Part shown: positions 10,620 through 22,484 of the stretch, one piece after another | Numbering within the stretch: position 1 is the first letter of the stretch | Layout: the number at the start of each line of letters is the position of its first letter | NCBI GenBank assembly: GCA_032718475.1 | Contig: JAUCBJ010004353.1 | Coordinates: forward strand, 1-64,000 | Length of the DNA stretch: 64,000 nt | DNA from: Nemertoderma westbladi | Taxonomy: Eukaryota; Xenacoelomorpha; Nemertodermatida; Nemertodermatidae | Reading direction: 5' to 3' | Translations under genes and position numbers: made by a program | The notes under the pieces: generated by a model | Databases searched by the model: none | What the model was told of the DNA's origin: nothing | The model's input: the letters and a program-made list of their open reading frames with translations, nothing else

Positions 10620-13600
10620 TGCGAGTATCCCCAGCGGCGTGCAATCGAGCAGAGAGAGACAGGTTGACGTCGCGAGAGGGCGGACGAAGCATCGAGCCCG
10701 ATCAGAAGAGGGAAGAAGAACAATGGAGTTTAACCGGGAGGTCAACGAGAGATCTCACAAGCAGGAATACTGCACTGCGGAGAGAAGAAAGGAAGAGAGT
10801 AGAAGAAGTGTCGCCGCGAACGACAGGAGAGCGAGGACGGATAGTGAGCCGTCGGTAGTAGAGGTGGAGAAGGAGAGTCAGAGGGGTCGAACTTCGGGAG
10901 ATTGCCATCGCCCCGGAGGAACGCGACCTGACGAGGCGTATTGCGCGCAGGGAGAGGGGTACGGGATGTACCGGCACGAGAACGAGAGCAGTAGAGGGGG
11001 TCGAAGAGAAACTTCCCGATGGGATATACCTACCGATCGAGAATACGGTAGCCGCGGGGAGGATTATTCGAGAAGGATAAACTTTGATCCCGAGCGACAC
11101 ATGCAGACTGCAGGACATACTGTAGGCCTTACTGCACATACCATAGGCTATGCTGAGAGAGATAATATAGGCGATAGGATAGCGCGAACAACGGGATTAA
11201 ACCCGGAAATCGCGGAGTATATACCGGTACCAGCACAGCAGTATGACTACAGCATGCAAGGATATAACATATACCCAGGGGAGGGGAGAATTATTGAGGA
11301 TAGGTGTATGGGCCCCAATATATTAACATCAACCCCAGTACCAAACATACCGGTGGGGGGGGGGGGGGGGGGGCAGGGTGACATTCCCCCATCACAATAT
11401 CAACAATATACCCCAATAGGAGTAAGAACATCGAACCCCTTGGATGAGAATAGATCGTGTGACACAGAAATATGGAGGGGGCCGCTACCCCCTATGATAT
11501 ATCCAAGTCAGAGGAAAGCGGCAAACAGGACGAATGGACCGCACCCAACGGGAGAACCTATACAGCATCCATCGAACCCATTGGAAGCGCAAGCGATGGG
11601 GATGGCCACGTTAATCGATGCATTAAAGACCAGGATCGAGTTACCACCCGTGGAACCATTCAAATTCGATGGAAGTAGGCCGGAAGAATACCTACAGTTT
11701 CGGCGCATGTATAGTAACGAAATATTAACAAACAACTTGACGCAGGCGGAGTGCCTAAAGTATCTGCAAGTAAATACAGGGGGCCCAGCATACGACATCG
11801 TGAGGCAATACCAGGGCATCGAGGGTGGCTTCACGACGGCATGGCGGGCGTTAGACAGGGAATACGGGCACCCAGCCAAGATCATCCGGCAGACCCTGAG
11901 AGGTATAACATCGGGTGGCCTACAGGATAACCCCATTAGCATAAAGACATTCGCTAACAAAGTCGAGAAGGTGCTAATCGTGCTAAAGACACTGGACGCG
12001 CCATACGAACTCAACGCGTCCAACAACATCACTACGATAGCCCAGGCACTACCGATGTGGTTGCGCAATAAGTGGAGGAAAATCGCTTTCTCCACTCGAG
12101 ATAGGAAGGGTGCGGAACCGGGTTTAGAAGAGATGTCAAGCTTCTTAAACTATGAAGCTGAACTTATAACGGACCCAGTCTACAGCGAGGATAGCCTGGG
12201 GAAGGGATCAAAGACCGATTATCACAGGCCGAAACCAGAGCATAATGCGTCGAACGCATTGCCGAAGCTCAGACAATCACTGCCATATGCAGCGACGCAG
12301 GGGACTGCTAGTCCACAAGTAGCCCGGGGTAAGACCACATCATGGAGCGGACAGGGGAAAAATAACAACACAAATAAACATAACCCCAGTACGCCCACTA
12401 GGCCGAGCCCAAACAATAAGAATAGTAGGGACTTTGGTACAAATGCAACTGCGATACGCAATGCACTATATAAGAACGGCTACGACCCAAAGAGCAAATG
12501 CCAGCTACATACAAATGCGCTTCATCAGACCATGAATTGCAGGTACTGGCAAGCGCTACCCAGGGAAGATCAGGTAGAATACGCGGCGAGAAATGAGATC
12601 TGCTCGCGATGTGTGATGAGTGGACACAGAGCTAGACAATGCAAGGAAACGCCGATTAAGTTCGGTCAAAGTAAAGGCCAAACGATGGCAACGAGCACCG
12701 TGGGAGCAAAGAAGAGAGGAACGGTATTACTTGGGGTAGTACCAGTGCGAGTGATCGGGGAAGGCAATCGATCAGTGACCACACTGATGCTGGTCGACAG
12801 TGGTGCAGCCTTCACACTAATCGAGAATTGGGTGGCCGAAGAGATAGGATTGAGAACGAGGCCAAGTAGAATGGCGGTGACAACCATCTCCAGCAGAGAT
12901 GAGTTCCTGGAGATGAGGACCGGACGGTGCGCGATAGCAGCGGTGGCACTGGGATGCGACTATGGGGCGACCATCGACCCCATCCAGGTGATAGACTCGA
13001 TAAATATCAACGCCAGGCGACCAACCAACATCGAGGTCGAACAATATAGATTCCTGGACAGTATCGATTTCTCAATCCCAGAGGTGGACGTTAGGAAGGT
13101 ATCCATCATAGTAGGAATGGACTGCCCGACGGCCCACGAGAGAATGCAAACGGTCTTCGGCGAAGACAGGCAGTGTGACCCGGTGGCGATATTAACACCA
13201 TTCGGGTGGACGCTGAGTGGCCCAATTAAGAGTAAGATACCATTTAGGATGTCGGAGACATCAGGATGCATGTTCGCGGGAACTATGCGAGAGATGGAGG
13301 ATGAGGGAGCGGAGGAGCAGCTCAGGAGACTGCTCAGGCAGGATTTCGAGGGATTAAAGGAGACCGGGGTCGGAACCTCGGTAGAAGACAAGCAGGCTTT
13401 ACAAAGTGTAAAGGAATCGATGACATGCGATGAGGGGCGGTATACCATAGGAATGGTATGGAAGCTACCGAAGCTACCATTACCCGACAACAAAGGGATG
13501 GTACTCACGAGGCTTCGTAAGTTAAAGCAGACGCTAAAACGGAGCCCCGAGAAGAATGAGTACATTCACAAGACAATTAGAAAGTATGTCGAGAAAGGAT

Positions 13601-13974
13601 GGGCCGTGGAATTACCGGTCGACGAACCAAACACGGACAGGACCTATTACCTGCCACTCCACGTGGCTCTAGACCCGAAGAAAGGTAAACTGCGGATGGT
13701 AGTTGACGCATCGGCCAAGACCAACGGAAAATGCCTAAACGATTATCTGCTGGAGGGTCCCAACATCTACAACTCAGGGATCGGGGTCCTACTCAGATTC
13801 AGGAATGGTAAACACGCTTTCACCTGCGACATCGAAGGCATGTTCAACCAAGTCCGTGTAACGGAAGAGGATAGCGACAGCCAACGCTTCCTATGGTACG
13901 ACGGCGATGAGGAACCGTCGACCATACCAATGTATAAGATGATAGTACAGAATATGGGAGCCAAGTCGTCTTAG
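10620..13974 (+). pseudogene. BEL-1 gag C-terminus, protease and N-terminal reverse transcriptase
   Basis: This continues the BEL-1 frame after the LINE. The order is: a basic, Arg-rich stretch; a Gly run from the 19-G tract at 11355-11373; the BEL/Pao gag core at about 11640-12170 (PVEPFKFDGSRPEEYLQF, LRNKWRKIAF); a zinc knuckle CSRCVMSGHRARQC at about 12600-12641; a retroviral-type aspartic protease with LVDSGAAFT at about 12793-12819; and the start of the reverse transcriptase, with FTCDIEGMFNQVRV near 13824 carrying the first catalytic Asp. The frame ends at TAG 13972-13974 in the middle of the RT; the same frame continues directly after it. This is a polyprotein disabled by a point stop. 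Confidence 0.88.
11355..11373 (+). repeat. Poly-G tract, 19 G
   Basis: Run of 19 G within BEL-1 gag. The frame stays open through it, giving a Gly run between proline-rich segments. Confidence 0.95.
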
Positions 13975-15567
13975 TTTACAACGACTATGGCCGTAAGAGA
14001 CACGGTAGCAGGGAAGGAAGATGAGTTCAGCGCCAAAGCCGTCGATATGATTCGACAAGGTTTCTATGTAGACGACGGGATGGAGTCTGGAAATACGGTT
14101 AAGGAACTACTGGACACGGGGCGCGAGGTTCGCGACATCCTAAAAGGATCCGGGTTCAACCTAACCAAGTTCCAATCCAGCTCGCAAGAGTTCATGAAAG
14201 CCATAGAGGACAGGAGGCCAGAGTCGACCATGGATAATCCCACGACAACCAAGGGACAGGACATGGCGAACAAGAGAGTGGAGTCCCAGCAGAAGGCACT
14301 AGGGATCGTGTGGAACCGAGAGACAGACGAGTTAAAATACCAGCTGAGTCAGGAGGGCGCAGGTATCCACACAAAGAGGGGCTATGTGTCGTATATAGCG
14401 AGGATATACGATCCCCTAGGCCTAGCATCCCCACTACCAGTCACGGGGAAACAGATACTCAAGAGAGTATACAAATTAAAGGACGAGTGGGACACAGAGG
14501 TCCCGGAAGAGATTAGTAAGCAATGGAACAAGTGGACAGAGAGTTTAGAGCAGATGGGAACATACAGCATGCCACGTGTATATTTCCCGGACGGGAACAT
14601 GACGAATCTGGATTTACATATGTTCTCCGATGCGTCGTTAGAGGCATACGGACCGGCACTCTACCTAGTACAGCGAGAGCGGGCTCACAAGCCCAGACTC
14701 GCCTTTAGCAAGGCGAAGTCGACGCCACCAGATTCAGCATCAGTTCCGAAACTCGAGTTGACAGCTGCGAGATTAGGAGTTAGGGCCACAGCCTACTTAA
14801 TGGACGCTATTCCCAACATAGTGGAAACACACTACTGGACGGATTCCATGGTAGTGCTTGGATGGCTACATAACGAAAGGATGAGATACCCTATATTCGT
14901 CGCAAATAGGGTGGACGAAATAAGGGTGACCATAGAGTTAGAAAGGTGGCACTACTGCCCAACGGACGAGAACCCAGTGGACTTGTTATTGAGGGGCGTG
15001 GCACGCCACACTTTCTTAAAAAAGGAAGTATTGTGGCAACACGGGCCACAGTTTCTGAGCGATAAGGAAGCCTGGCCACCGATGAGAAAGGTGGACCCTG
15101 GCTCAGGAGAAGCAGCGTTAGAGGAAGAAGAGGGAGATTCAGAGGGAGAAGAGATATACAGCCAAATGGTGAGGGAGATAAGGGACGTGCAACTAAAACC
15201 GGGAGAACTGTGCGATAACCCGACGGATAAACTCCTCAGCTACAGCTCCAGTTGGTACAAGACCAAGAAGTTAGTGGCGTACTGGAGAGCCTTCGGGGAT
15301 TTCCTCAAGGGAGTCGACAAAGACGTAAAAGTTAGAACAACCATCGATCTGGAGGGAGCGGCCAAAGCAGTCATCCGCTACGAGCAGAGAAAGAACTACG
15401 GCGACGAGGTGGAACGCGTCGGTAAACAACAGCATCTCCGACGGGACAGCGAGCTGATCACGCTGTCACCACAACTTAATGATGACGGGATTCTAGTAAT
15501 GAACTCGAGGGTATTGAACAACAACAGTATTGTAATACCGCCAAAACCCATCATCATACCTACTTGA
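13975..15567 (+). pseudogene. BEL-1 reverse transcriptase C-terminus and RNase H
   Basis: In the same frame as the preceding piece, separated only by the TAG at 13972. It contains the RT catalytic box FYVDDG (about 14066-14083), the segment AGGxNLTKF-like GSGFNLTKF, the connection YDPLGLASP, and an RNase H domain beginning LHMFSDASLEAYG near 14617, with LELTAARLG and YWTDSMVVLGWL. The segment ends at a single in-frame TGA (15565-15567) just before the integrase zinc-binding region. The catalytic residues remain but the protein cannot be made in one piece without suppression. Confidence 0.88.
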
Positions 15568-16501
15568 TCGCCGATAGTCCACCAGATTATATGGGACTCC
15601 CACAAGTCGATATTGCATGGGGGCACCAACCGAACCCTCACGGAGATACGGAGGACCTTTTGGGTCAAACAGCTGAGGAATAAGGTAAAGGCGGTAGTGG
15701 GGCAGTGCCAGACCTGCCGACGAGCGAAGAAGGAGCGAGCCATACAGGAGATGGCGCCACTACCGGCCAGTAGGGTGAGACAGCACGACCCGCCATTTAC
15801 GCATTGCGGTGTGGATATGTTCGAGCCGATAAAGATTAAGGTGATGCGGCACACGGAGAAGCGCTACGGCATCATCTTCGTATGTAACAACACACGGGCG
15901 GTAGGGATAGAACTCGCCCAAGATGCAACCGCATCAGCATTCATTAATGCTCTAGAAAGGTTTAGAGACCGCAAAGGTGGGACGATCGCAGTAATTTATT
16001 CCGACAGCGGGACCAACTTTGTGGGGGCGGAGAACGAGATGGCAGAGGCCTTGGATATCCTGGAAGGGGAGGAAGTCAGGGCAGCCATGAGGAGGCGACA
16101 AGTGAAGTGGGAAAGGAGGACGCCGTATGCTCCGCATACCCTAGGATGCGTCGAGAGACTCGTGGGTAGTTCGGACCAGGAAGTGGCGACGGCGGCGTCA
16201 TATGCCAGAGTGATAAAATACGCAGAGGTATTTGGATAGGTGGACGCCACAGAACAGAGGAGAGTTCAGGGATTTCTTGGCGGAGCATGTGCCGCGGGCA
16301 ATGAAGATGATCCTATGGGACGCCACCAGGGGGAGACAACAGGGCCTTTCGGAGGGGCCACCCGCGAAGCGATACCGGGAACTAATAACACCGGCACCCA
16401 AGGAGTCGACGACCGGGATCAGTAAGGAGGTGGCGGCGAGTGTCCAAAGCCAGAAAGCAGATAAGATCAAAGGAGCGGCAGTGACTCAGGAAACGACCTA
16501 G
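15568..16501 (+). pseudogene. BEL-1 integrase (frameshifted)
   Basis: The integrase follows in the same frame. It has an H2C2-type zinc-binding region (LHGGTNRTL ... CQTCRRAKK, about 15613-15727) and a DDE core with Asp in CGVDMFEPI (about 15808), Asp in SDSGTNFVG (about 16000) and Glu in CVERLVGS (about 16147). The frame is lost at 16239, and the C-terminal region continues in a different frame from about 16232 (PQNRGEFRDFLAEHVPRAMK) to 16501. The three catalytic residues are kept, so the loss of function comes from the frameshift. Confidence 0.85.
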
Positions 16502-17246
16502 GGAGGAGGACGACAGAGGGAAAGACTTGAGGTGGTTCCCAAAGGCTGGTGGAACGAACTAAGACTTCGGTGTAACATGCCTGGAAGGCACCACGTGAGA
16601 CGTGCGAACTCCTAAGTACAAATTCAAGTAATTTAAATAATTGAAAAGTGCAATTAGTAGGTACGTACGTAGTAATCATTATTAGCTTAGCAAAATATAA
16701 TCGAAGTAAGTACTATAGTCACTCAACCTTTTTCCAATTAGCTACTGGGACGGGGGACTAGTTGACTATGGCACTATACGCCACAAACGAGACACTAGAC
16801 TACTTCACACTTCATGAGTGCGACGGCACAGGAAAGGGGGGTGAGACTCGTCAGAGATGAGTAAGTGGGTCGAAGAGGGATCGAGCAATGGAGTAATAGT
16901 GCGGAATGTGAAGAGAGTGTGGGCGCAATTCAAGTGTGGGGGGGGGGGGGGGGGAGAAGTAAGAGGCAGAGTGAGGGACGAGGAGGTCCGAGAGTGTGTA
17001 AGAGTTAGGACGAGAGTAGAGTTAGTGGTGAAAGTGTTGGGGAAACAAAAGTCGTGTGAGAGGAGCGCACGATCGGCCCGACACGGGATGCCAGGTAAAC
17101 AGGGTAGCGATATCATACCACTGGGAGCGGCCTGGAAAACCGGCTCCGAGAAAAATAGTTCCACCCCACACCCGATACTAGATCGGGATCCAGCGGAATT
17201 GTAGCGCACTAGAGGTGGATGCTATCTTCTCACCGGGAAGATAGCA
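16502..17246 (+). other. BEL-1 3' internal region with a short unassigned ORF
   Basis: Between the integrase and the 3' LTR. It includes a 115-aa open frame at 16857-17204 (Val/Arg-rich, with a Gly run encoded by the 17-G tract at 16938-16954). No domain is recognised and I do not claim it is translated. A stem of the type GCTATCTTC...GAAGATAGC occurs at 17220-17246. Confidence 0.5.
16938..16954 (+). repeat. Poly-G tract, 17 G
   Basis: Run of 17 G in the BEL-1 3' internal region, the fifth long G run in the element and in the same orientation as the others. Confidence 0.95.
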
Positions 17247-17256
17247 TGGGGGGGAG
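17246..17256 (+). promoter_or_regulatory. BEL-1 polypurine tract
   Basis: TGGGGGGGGAG directly abuts the 3' LTR start at 17257. A purine run in this place primes plus-strand DNA synthesis in LTR retroelements. Confidence 0.8.
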
Positions 17257-17824
17257 TGTTAGCTTATTCAATTCCGCTAACCACCCCATAAAGTGAGGTT
17301 TAAGCAATATTGGGGAACACGAGGTCGACTATCAATCAACCTCGTGTCACCCCAACAAAGTGGGAAGGAGAAACCCCAGAGAACACACATACAATAGGGG
17401 TCAGGGGTTACACCCCTGAGAGAGAGGGAATAGCAGGGGTAGAGGGAAACACTCCAAGGGAGGTAGAAGGGCGACAAGTGAGTTATTAGCCAATGGGGGG
17501 AAGGCATCGGCTGAGTAGTGTAATGCGGCCAACCGGTGCAATATATTACCGTTTCACGGTATCATTCATTCACTTGTAGTAAGTCAGCTAGTTAGGACAG
17601 TAGCGGAACTCTAATTACCGTCTCCGTCTACTGTCAGCAATATATATCATTTACCGGTACACTGCATCAAACATCAACTATTCGTGCTATTATCATTTTA
17701 TTATATTACCCTTGAACCTATATACACCGATCAATCAATAACTCAGAACTCTTTCACATACACGCGGCGGGGACGCGTAAATTAGAAACCGGATAAACCG
17801 GGATCCTCAGTGAATCCCGTCACA
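17257..17824 (+). repeat. BEL-1 3' LTR
   Basis: 568 bp, same ends as the 5' LTR, about six substitutions, followed by the right target duplication ATAAT (17825-17829). Confidence 0.95.
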
Positions 17825-17839
17825 ATAATAAACAGCTGC

Positions 17840-18650
17840 GGTAGGAAGTTGTTGAGCTGAAGGCGGCGAACAATAGCATATCTGGCAAAATGGAGAAATT
17901 AGAAAATAAGATTTAATCTTTGAAAGATGTTTGCGGTAATCAACAACGTTTTTGCATCTATGGATAGAAACCAGAGGGCAATGAATATTGTTATGCTGGG
18001 GATCTCAGGAGATTAAGACTTAGAAATGGCTCAGAGTGATTCGGATAAATGCAACCTTATATTTGACAAGCTGAATGTGGGAAAGTTTGGATTCGTTCCA
18101 ATTCGGCTGGGGTAAGGAAAAACTAATTGCTTCAAAAGTTTTAAAGAATGTTGCTGGTTTCGATAAAATCTATGAACCAGATATTCAACCATGCTTAGCC
18201 TCGAATACAAACGGCTAAACGGTATTGCTGATGTAGAAAATAATCGTCCCGAGAATGCTGGCCATAATGTTGTATACGATTATAAAGTAGAGAATCATCT
18301 CATCGACGGCATCGTTGTTGATTCTTTTAATCCGGTATTTTAGCCGCTTACCACAATGATTTTACGATAGACTTGTTATATTGGAATATTGGAGGAATAA
18401 AAAACAAGTTAGGCCTTTCAATGTGATACACTTTTTTAATAATTATAACATGATATTTTTTACAAGAAATAAACCTCGAATATAATTTTTGTATTGCTGG
18501 TTTTACTACATATCGAAGTTCTTTAGGTGCTAATGCGCATAGAGGGGTTGTTGCTGTTCTGATTAAGCACAGCCTAAATGCGGATGATGTCACCATAGAA
18601 CGAGATGGCGATATGTGAAGCAATAGCCTCTGGTACGATGCCTAACCCCC
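17840..18650 (+). pseudogene. Decayed LINE, ORF1-like and endonuclease-like parts
   Basis: Translation in mixed frames gives an ORF1-like stretch (NIVMLGISGD, then SDSDKCNLIFDKLNVGKFGF, about 17970-18110). A start of an AP-endonuclease follows (LLYWNIGGIKNKLG near 18373-18415, then CIAGFTTYRSS and HRGVVAVLIKHSL near 18490-18570). Many stops are present. The order ORF1 then endonuclease fits a LINE with two ORFs. Distinct from the RTE-like LINE of this window. Recognition rests on short motifs. Confidence 0.5.
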
Positions 18651-19326
18651 ATTAACATGGTGTAATGGATGCATATGTTTTGGACTATATTGGGCTCATT
18701 TTATATATTGTAGCCTGTAACTTTATTATGTTTAGAGCTAACAGTCCAAGTATGTTATTTTTTAATCAATTCATACAATTAGACATAGCAGTACTGTACT
18801 GCATGGTTAAATAGAGCGATTCTGAGAATCATTGATGATGATTCTTTGCACCACTGTGGGGTTGCTTTACATTCTGTAGCTCAATAGTAATTTCAAGGAA
18901 TAATAATATATAACATATGTTGTGTTAATGTGTATATTAATTTAGTTACTTCAACAATATGACAGCCATTCACAACTTTTTTGACAGACACCATTATATT
19001 AATTTTCACCTCTCGTTTATCATACACACTCTCGTTGATTGTTTTGGTTATAAAGGCTCCTTCTGCATGCTGTAGATCAATTGATATCTTCACTCAATGA
19101 CATCTACATTGCATATAACTTAATAAAGGTTGGACACTGGACAGGACATTACTATATAGTATATTTTCTGTAACAATTTATTTCATGCACAATCGAAATT
19201 GCCCCCCGTATAATATCCCCCCGGCACAATCACCTTAGGCGAATCTTCCCTATTCCTACACCAACCTCCATTACCGTACAAAACATTACAACACCATTCT
19301 TCTACGGAATAATTTTTCTTGTTAGT
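18651..19326. other. Intergenic, no gene recognised
   Basis: AT-rich. A 66-codon minus-strand open frame at 18893-19093 has no recognisable motif. Nothing else is seen. Confidence 0.4.
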
Positions 19327-20888
19327 TTAACCCTATTAAACCCGGGGGGGGGGTCAATATGACCCCCCCCTTGGTTTTTTTATTATAATTCTGAAACAAA
19401 CGCAGTTGGGAATCTGAAATTTTATGACTTTTCCTAAAAATCTATTGTCTTCCTAGTAGTGAAAACCGTTTTCAAAAATATTGGGTACTTTTCGAGTTAT
19501 AGCACCATTTTTTAACCCTACTTTTGGCACTTTTTTTGAGACGTTTTTTGAAAATTACATTTCATTAAATATGAATTGTAACATCTCTATTTTCGATTTA
19601 CACCGGTTTTTTGGTGTTAGAAATTGGATGGAATTCATATAAATTGATTTAGAAATTTCAAACTTGTTTTTTTCGGTGGGTGCCAAATTTTGGTGCCAGC
19701 ACCAAATTTTGAAATATGTCAATTTTGTAAATTGATTGTTTGAAACTTGTTTTTTTACGCAATTGGGGTTTTTTGGGGTTCTGGATTCGATAAAATATAT
19801 ACGAGTTGCACCAAGCGTATCAAACTTGTATTTTTTCGGTGCTGTGTGCAAATTTTGGTGCTAGCACGAAATTTTGAAAATCCATTCAATAGATAAAATT
19901 GCTTGTGACAATTTATTTCTTGCGTTTTAGAGGTTTATGGCTGTTCTGAATTCAATGGCATATATAATTATCGAACTAGACATCTCAAACTTGTATTTTT
20001 CGGATGTGGGTGCAAAATGTGGTGCTAGCACCAAATTTTGAAAACCATCAAATAAATCAATTGATTGTGTCACCTTGTTTCTTGCGTTATAGGGGTTTGT
20101 GATGGTTCTGAATTCAATGGAATCAGCAAAAATTTCATAAGAGTTCTCAAACTTGTTTTTTTCGCCGGTGGGTGAAAATTGTTGTGCCAGCACCAAATTT
20201 TGGAAAATATGCAAATTGATCAGTAGATAGTATCACCTTGTTTCTTGCGTTATACGGGTTTATGAGGGTCCTGAATCCGATGGAATCAATAAAAACAGCA
20301 CTGGACATCGCAAACTTGTACTTTTTGGTGATGGGTACGAAATTTAGTGCTAGCACCAAAATTTGCCAAATTACGCCGAAAAATACAAGTAGCAATGATC
20401 TGGCATATTAGAAATGTATTCCATTAGAATCAGGGCCCTCGAAAACCTGAAAATGTGAATTTATAGCATCGTATAAGTGAATTAAAAATTTTGTGTTCTA
20501 ACTGAAAAGTGCTGGTTACTTGTTTTTTTCATTTTTTTCCTACGCAGAGTGGACTAAACAGCCATTTATAGTAATCATATCATTTTTAAATATTTTCCAA
20601 TGTATTTTGCACCCCAGAAAACCTGTATTGAAAAATAATTAGCCGAAAATGTAACTTTAAAATTTTGTGAAAATTGTGCACTACTTGTAATTTTGGTGCT
20701 GCAATATAACCACCCCAGTACATTTTTTCGAAATTTTTTTTTTCGGTCGGATCCAGACAAGTGATACCTACGTACAAACAAAAAATCAGACGTTTTCGTA
20801 AATATTTGTAGATTTTAGAGGGGGGGGTCAATATGACCCCCTCCCGGTATTTGTACAACATTTTATAGCCCGGTACTAATAGGGTTAA
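19327..20888. mobile_element. piggyBac-like non-autonomous element, copy 1
   Basis: Bounded by TTAA on both sides (19327-19330 and 20885-20888), with inverted ends TTAACCCTATTA / TAATAGGGTTAA. A TTAA target and CCC/GGG ends are hallmarks of piggyBac-type elements. Subterminal hairpins of the form GGGGGTCA-ATA-TGACCCCC sit near both ends. The interior is a tandem array of a unit of about 163 bp. There is no transposase; the open frames inside are translations of the array. A copy in inverted orientation lies at 61256-62825. Confidence 0.8.
19650..20390. repeat. 163-bp tandem array with GGTGCTAGCACC core
   Basis: The near-palindrome GGTGCTAGCACC or GGTGCCAGCACC recurs at about 19692, 19856, 20021, 20184 and 20346, a spacing of 162-165 bp. 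Each sits beside CAAACTTGTNTTTTTCGG and ACCAAATTTTG. Units are diverged, so the array is not recent. Confidence 0.85.
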
Positions 20889-21795
20889 ATCATGGTATAT
20901 GTTTTTTTAATTTTCTGTTAGTTTTTTACGTTTTATGCTTTATCTAAGTTTATTTCCGATTTTAAATCCTATACCAGAGGAATAATTCTTAGGCCTACTG
21001 CAGTACTACGATAAGTATCGTTTCGGATATGTAATGAAGTAAATATCAATAAAATAGGGTAATTTATTTAAAAATAATTACACAATTTTGATACTATGTA
21101 GCCTACCTTTCAAATAGCCTACTCCATAAACTGTTCCTTTCCACCAATTTATTTATAAATATTTGTGGGCGCAGTAAAGGCGAGTCTTAGTGCACAATTA
21201 GAATTAGTAAATAGGGGAAAATTTCATGTCCGTCTGTCTGTCTGTCTGTAATGAAAAATTCATTCGTAAATAACTTTAACAATAACGTAAATAAGATTTT
21301 AACAATTTTCATCCAAATTTTGTATGGGCATGGCATGACCTACTATAACACTACTGTTATAGTAGGTCATGGGCATGGGCATACTAGAGAACAAGTGCCA
21401 ATATTTTTTAAAGTTACTGGCAAATACCTCTCCAACTTTTGACTCCGGATCATATCGCCATCACACCGGTATGTGTGACAGTTACTAATACATGTTGTGA
21501 CATTACAACCAATAAATAAGGTCCGAATAGTAGGCCCCGTAGAAATTTACAGTATACAAGTAAATATGACAATGAAGTTTCGAAAGATACTTAGTGCATA
21601 TTGTCTTGGTCTTCTAAAAGTAGCATAGTCTGCAGCACAAAGTTCTTATGCGTTGTTTTACATATCCTGACCTGTCCTGTTCTTACTCCAGAATGCCATG
21701 CAAAGTTTGTAGTCACGTTGTATTTCATGAAATTCGCTAGCATTAGGTTGGCATAAGTGCCAACATTAACAAAGGGGACATTGTCCTACCTCAGC
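20889..21795. other. Intergenic, with short repeat and hairpin
   Basis: No gene. It contains a (CTGT)n microsatellite at about 21230-21249 and a perfect 16-bp stem hairpin at 21334-21371 with the loop ACTACT. A 63-codon open frame runs across the hairpin and looks fortuitous. Confidence 0.5.
21334..21371. repeat. Hairpin, 16-bp perfect stem
   Basis: Arms 21334-21349 and 21356-21371 are exact reverse complements around the 6-nt loop ACTACT. The flanks repeat GGGCATGG. Possibly the core of a small foldback element. Confidence 0.85.
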
Positions 21796-22484
21796 AGTAG
21801 TAGGGTCTTGGCCGGCTCGGCGACAGTTAGACCACACTGACTGGCGCCAGACTGTCTGGGTGACACCCAATGACACCTATGGGTGTCATTGGCGCCAGAC
21901 TGTCTGGGTGACACCTCCTAATTAGGCTAATTAGACCCTAATTGACAGGTGTCATCAATTAATTAGTACAATTAAACCCTAATAGGTGTCTTACGACTCC
22001 TAATTAGGGTTTAATTGATTATCCTAATTAATCAATCCGATACGCAATGGTGTCAGTGTTGTCTAACTGTACACCTAGAGGCCCAAGAGGGTGTCATAAG
22101 TGACACCGCAGCTCTTATTATTTATTAATACTTATTTATTTGTATTTAATTTTAATTTATTTAATTGTATTTATTTTTACTTTATTTATTTGTACTTAAT
22201 TTTAGATTTACCAATAATTAGTTTTATATATTGGTTTCTAAATGACCTCATTGACTTTCATCTCGTTATCCTTAGCCATAGGGTATACAGGTCCCTTACT
22301 GGTAACTAATTACTCTTATCTATATCCACACAGCTTTATCGTTAACCTTTGACCCCCAATTAGCTTTAACCAAGCCAGAGCTTATTAATAATAGTTGTAT
22401 CCAAGCGCCCCGCCCCCCTCTCGTAACACCTCTGATTACTAATTACTCTTACCTATATCCAGCCGTCTGCAGCTCCATAGTCTG

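Larger units (their letters stand above)
3455..17824 (+). mobile_element. BEL/Pao LTR retrotransposon BEL-1, interrupted by a LINE
   Basis: A complete but inactive LTR retrotransposon. Two LTRs of exactly 568 bp (3455-4022 and 17257-17824) begin TGTTAG and end CACA. They are flanked by the 5-bp target duplication ATAAT (3450-3454 and 17825-17829). The LTRs differ at about six positions by eye, so the insertion is recent. The internal region encodes, in order, a very long gag, zinc knuckle, aspartic protease, reverse transcriptase, RNase H and integrase, the BEL/Pao order. A minus-strand LINE sits at 6405-10619 inside the gag frame. Coding is broken by isolated in-frame stops and by frame changes at poly-G tracts. 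Confidence 0.95.

Noticed and set aside
19555-20395. Several overlapping minus-strand open frames of 80-98 codons with repeated FQNLVLAP..FAPTSEKYKFE
   Set aside because: They are translations of the 163-bp tandem array in the piggyBac-like element, and the same occurs in the inverted copy; no gene is supported.
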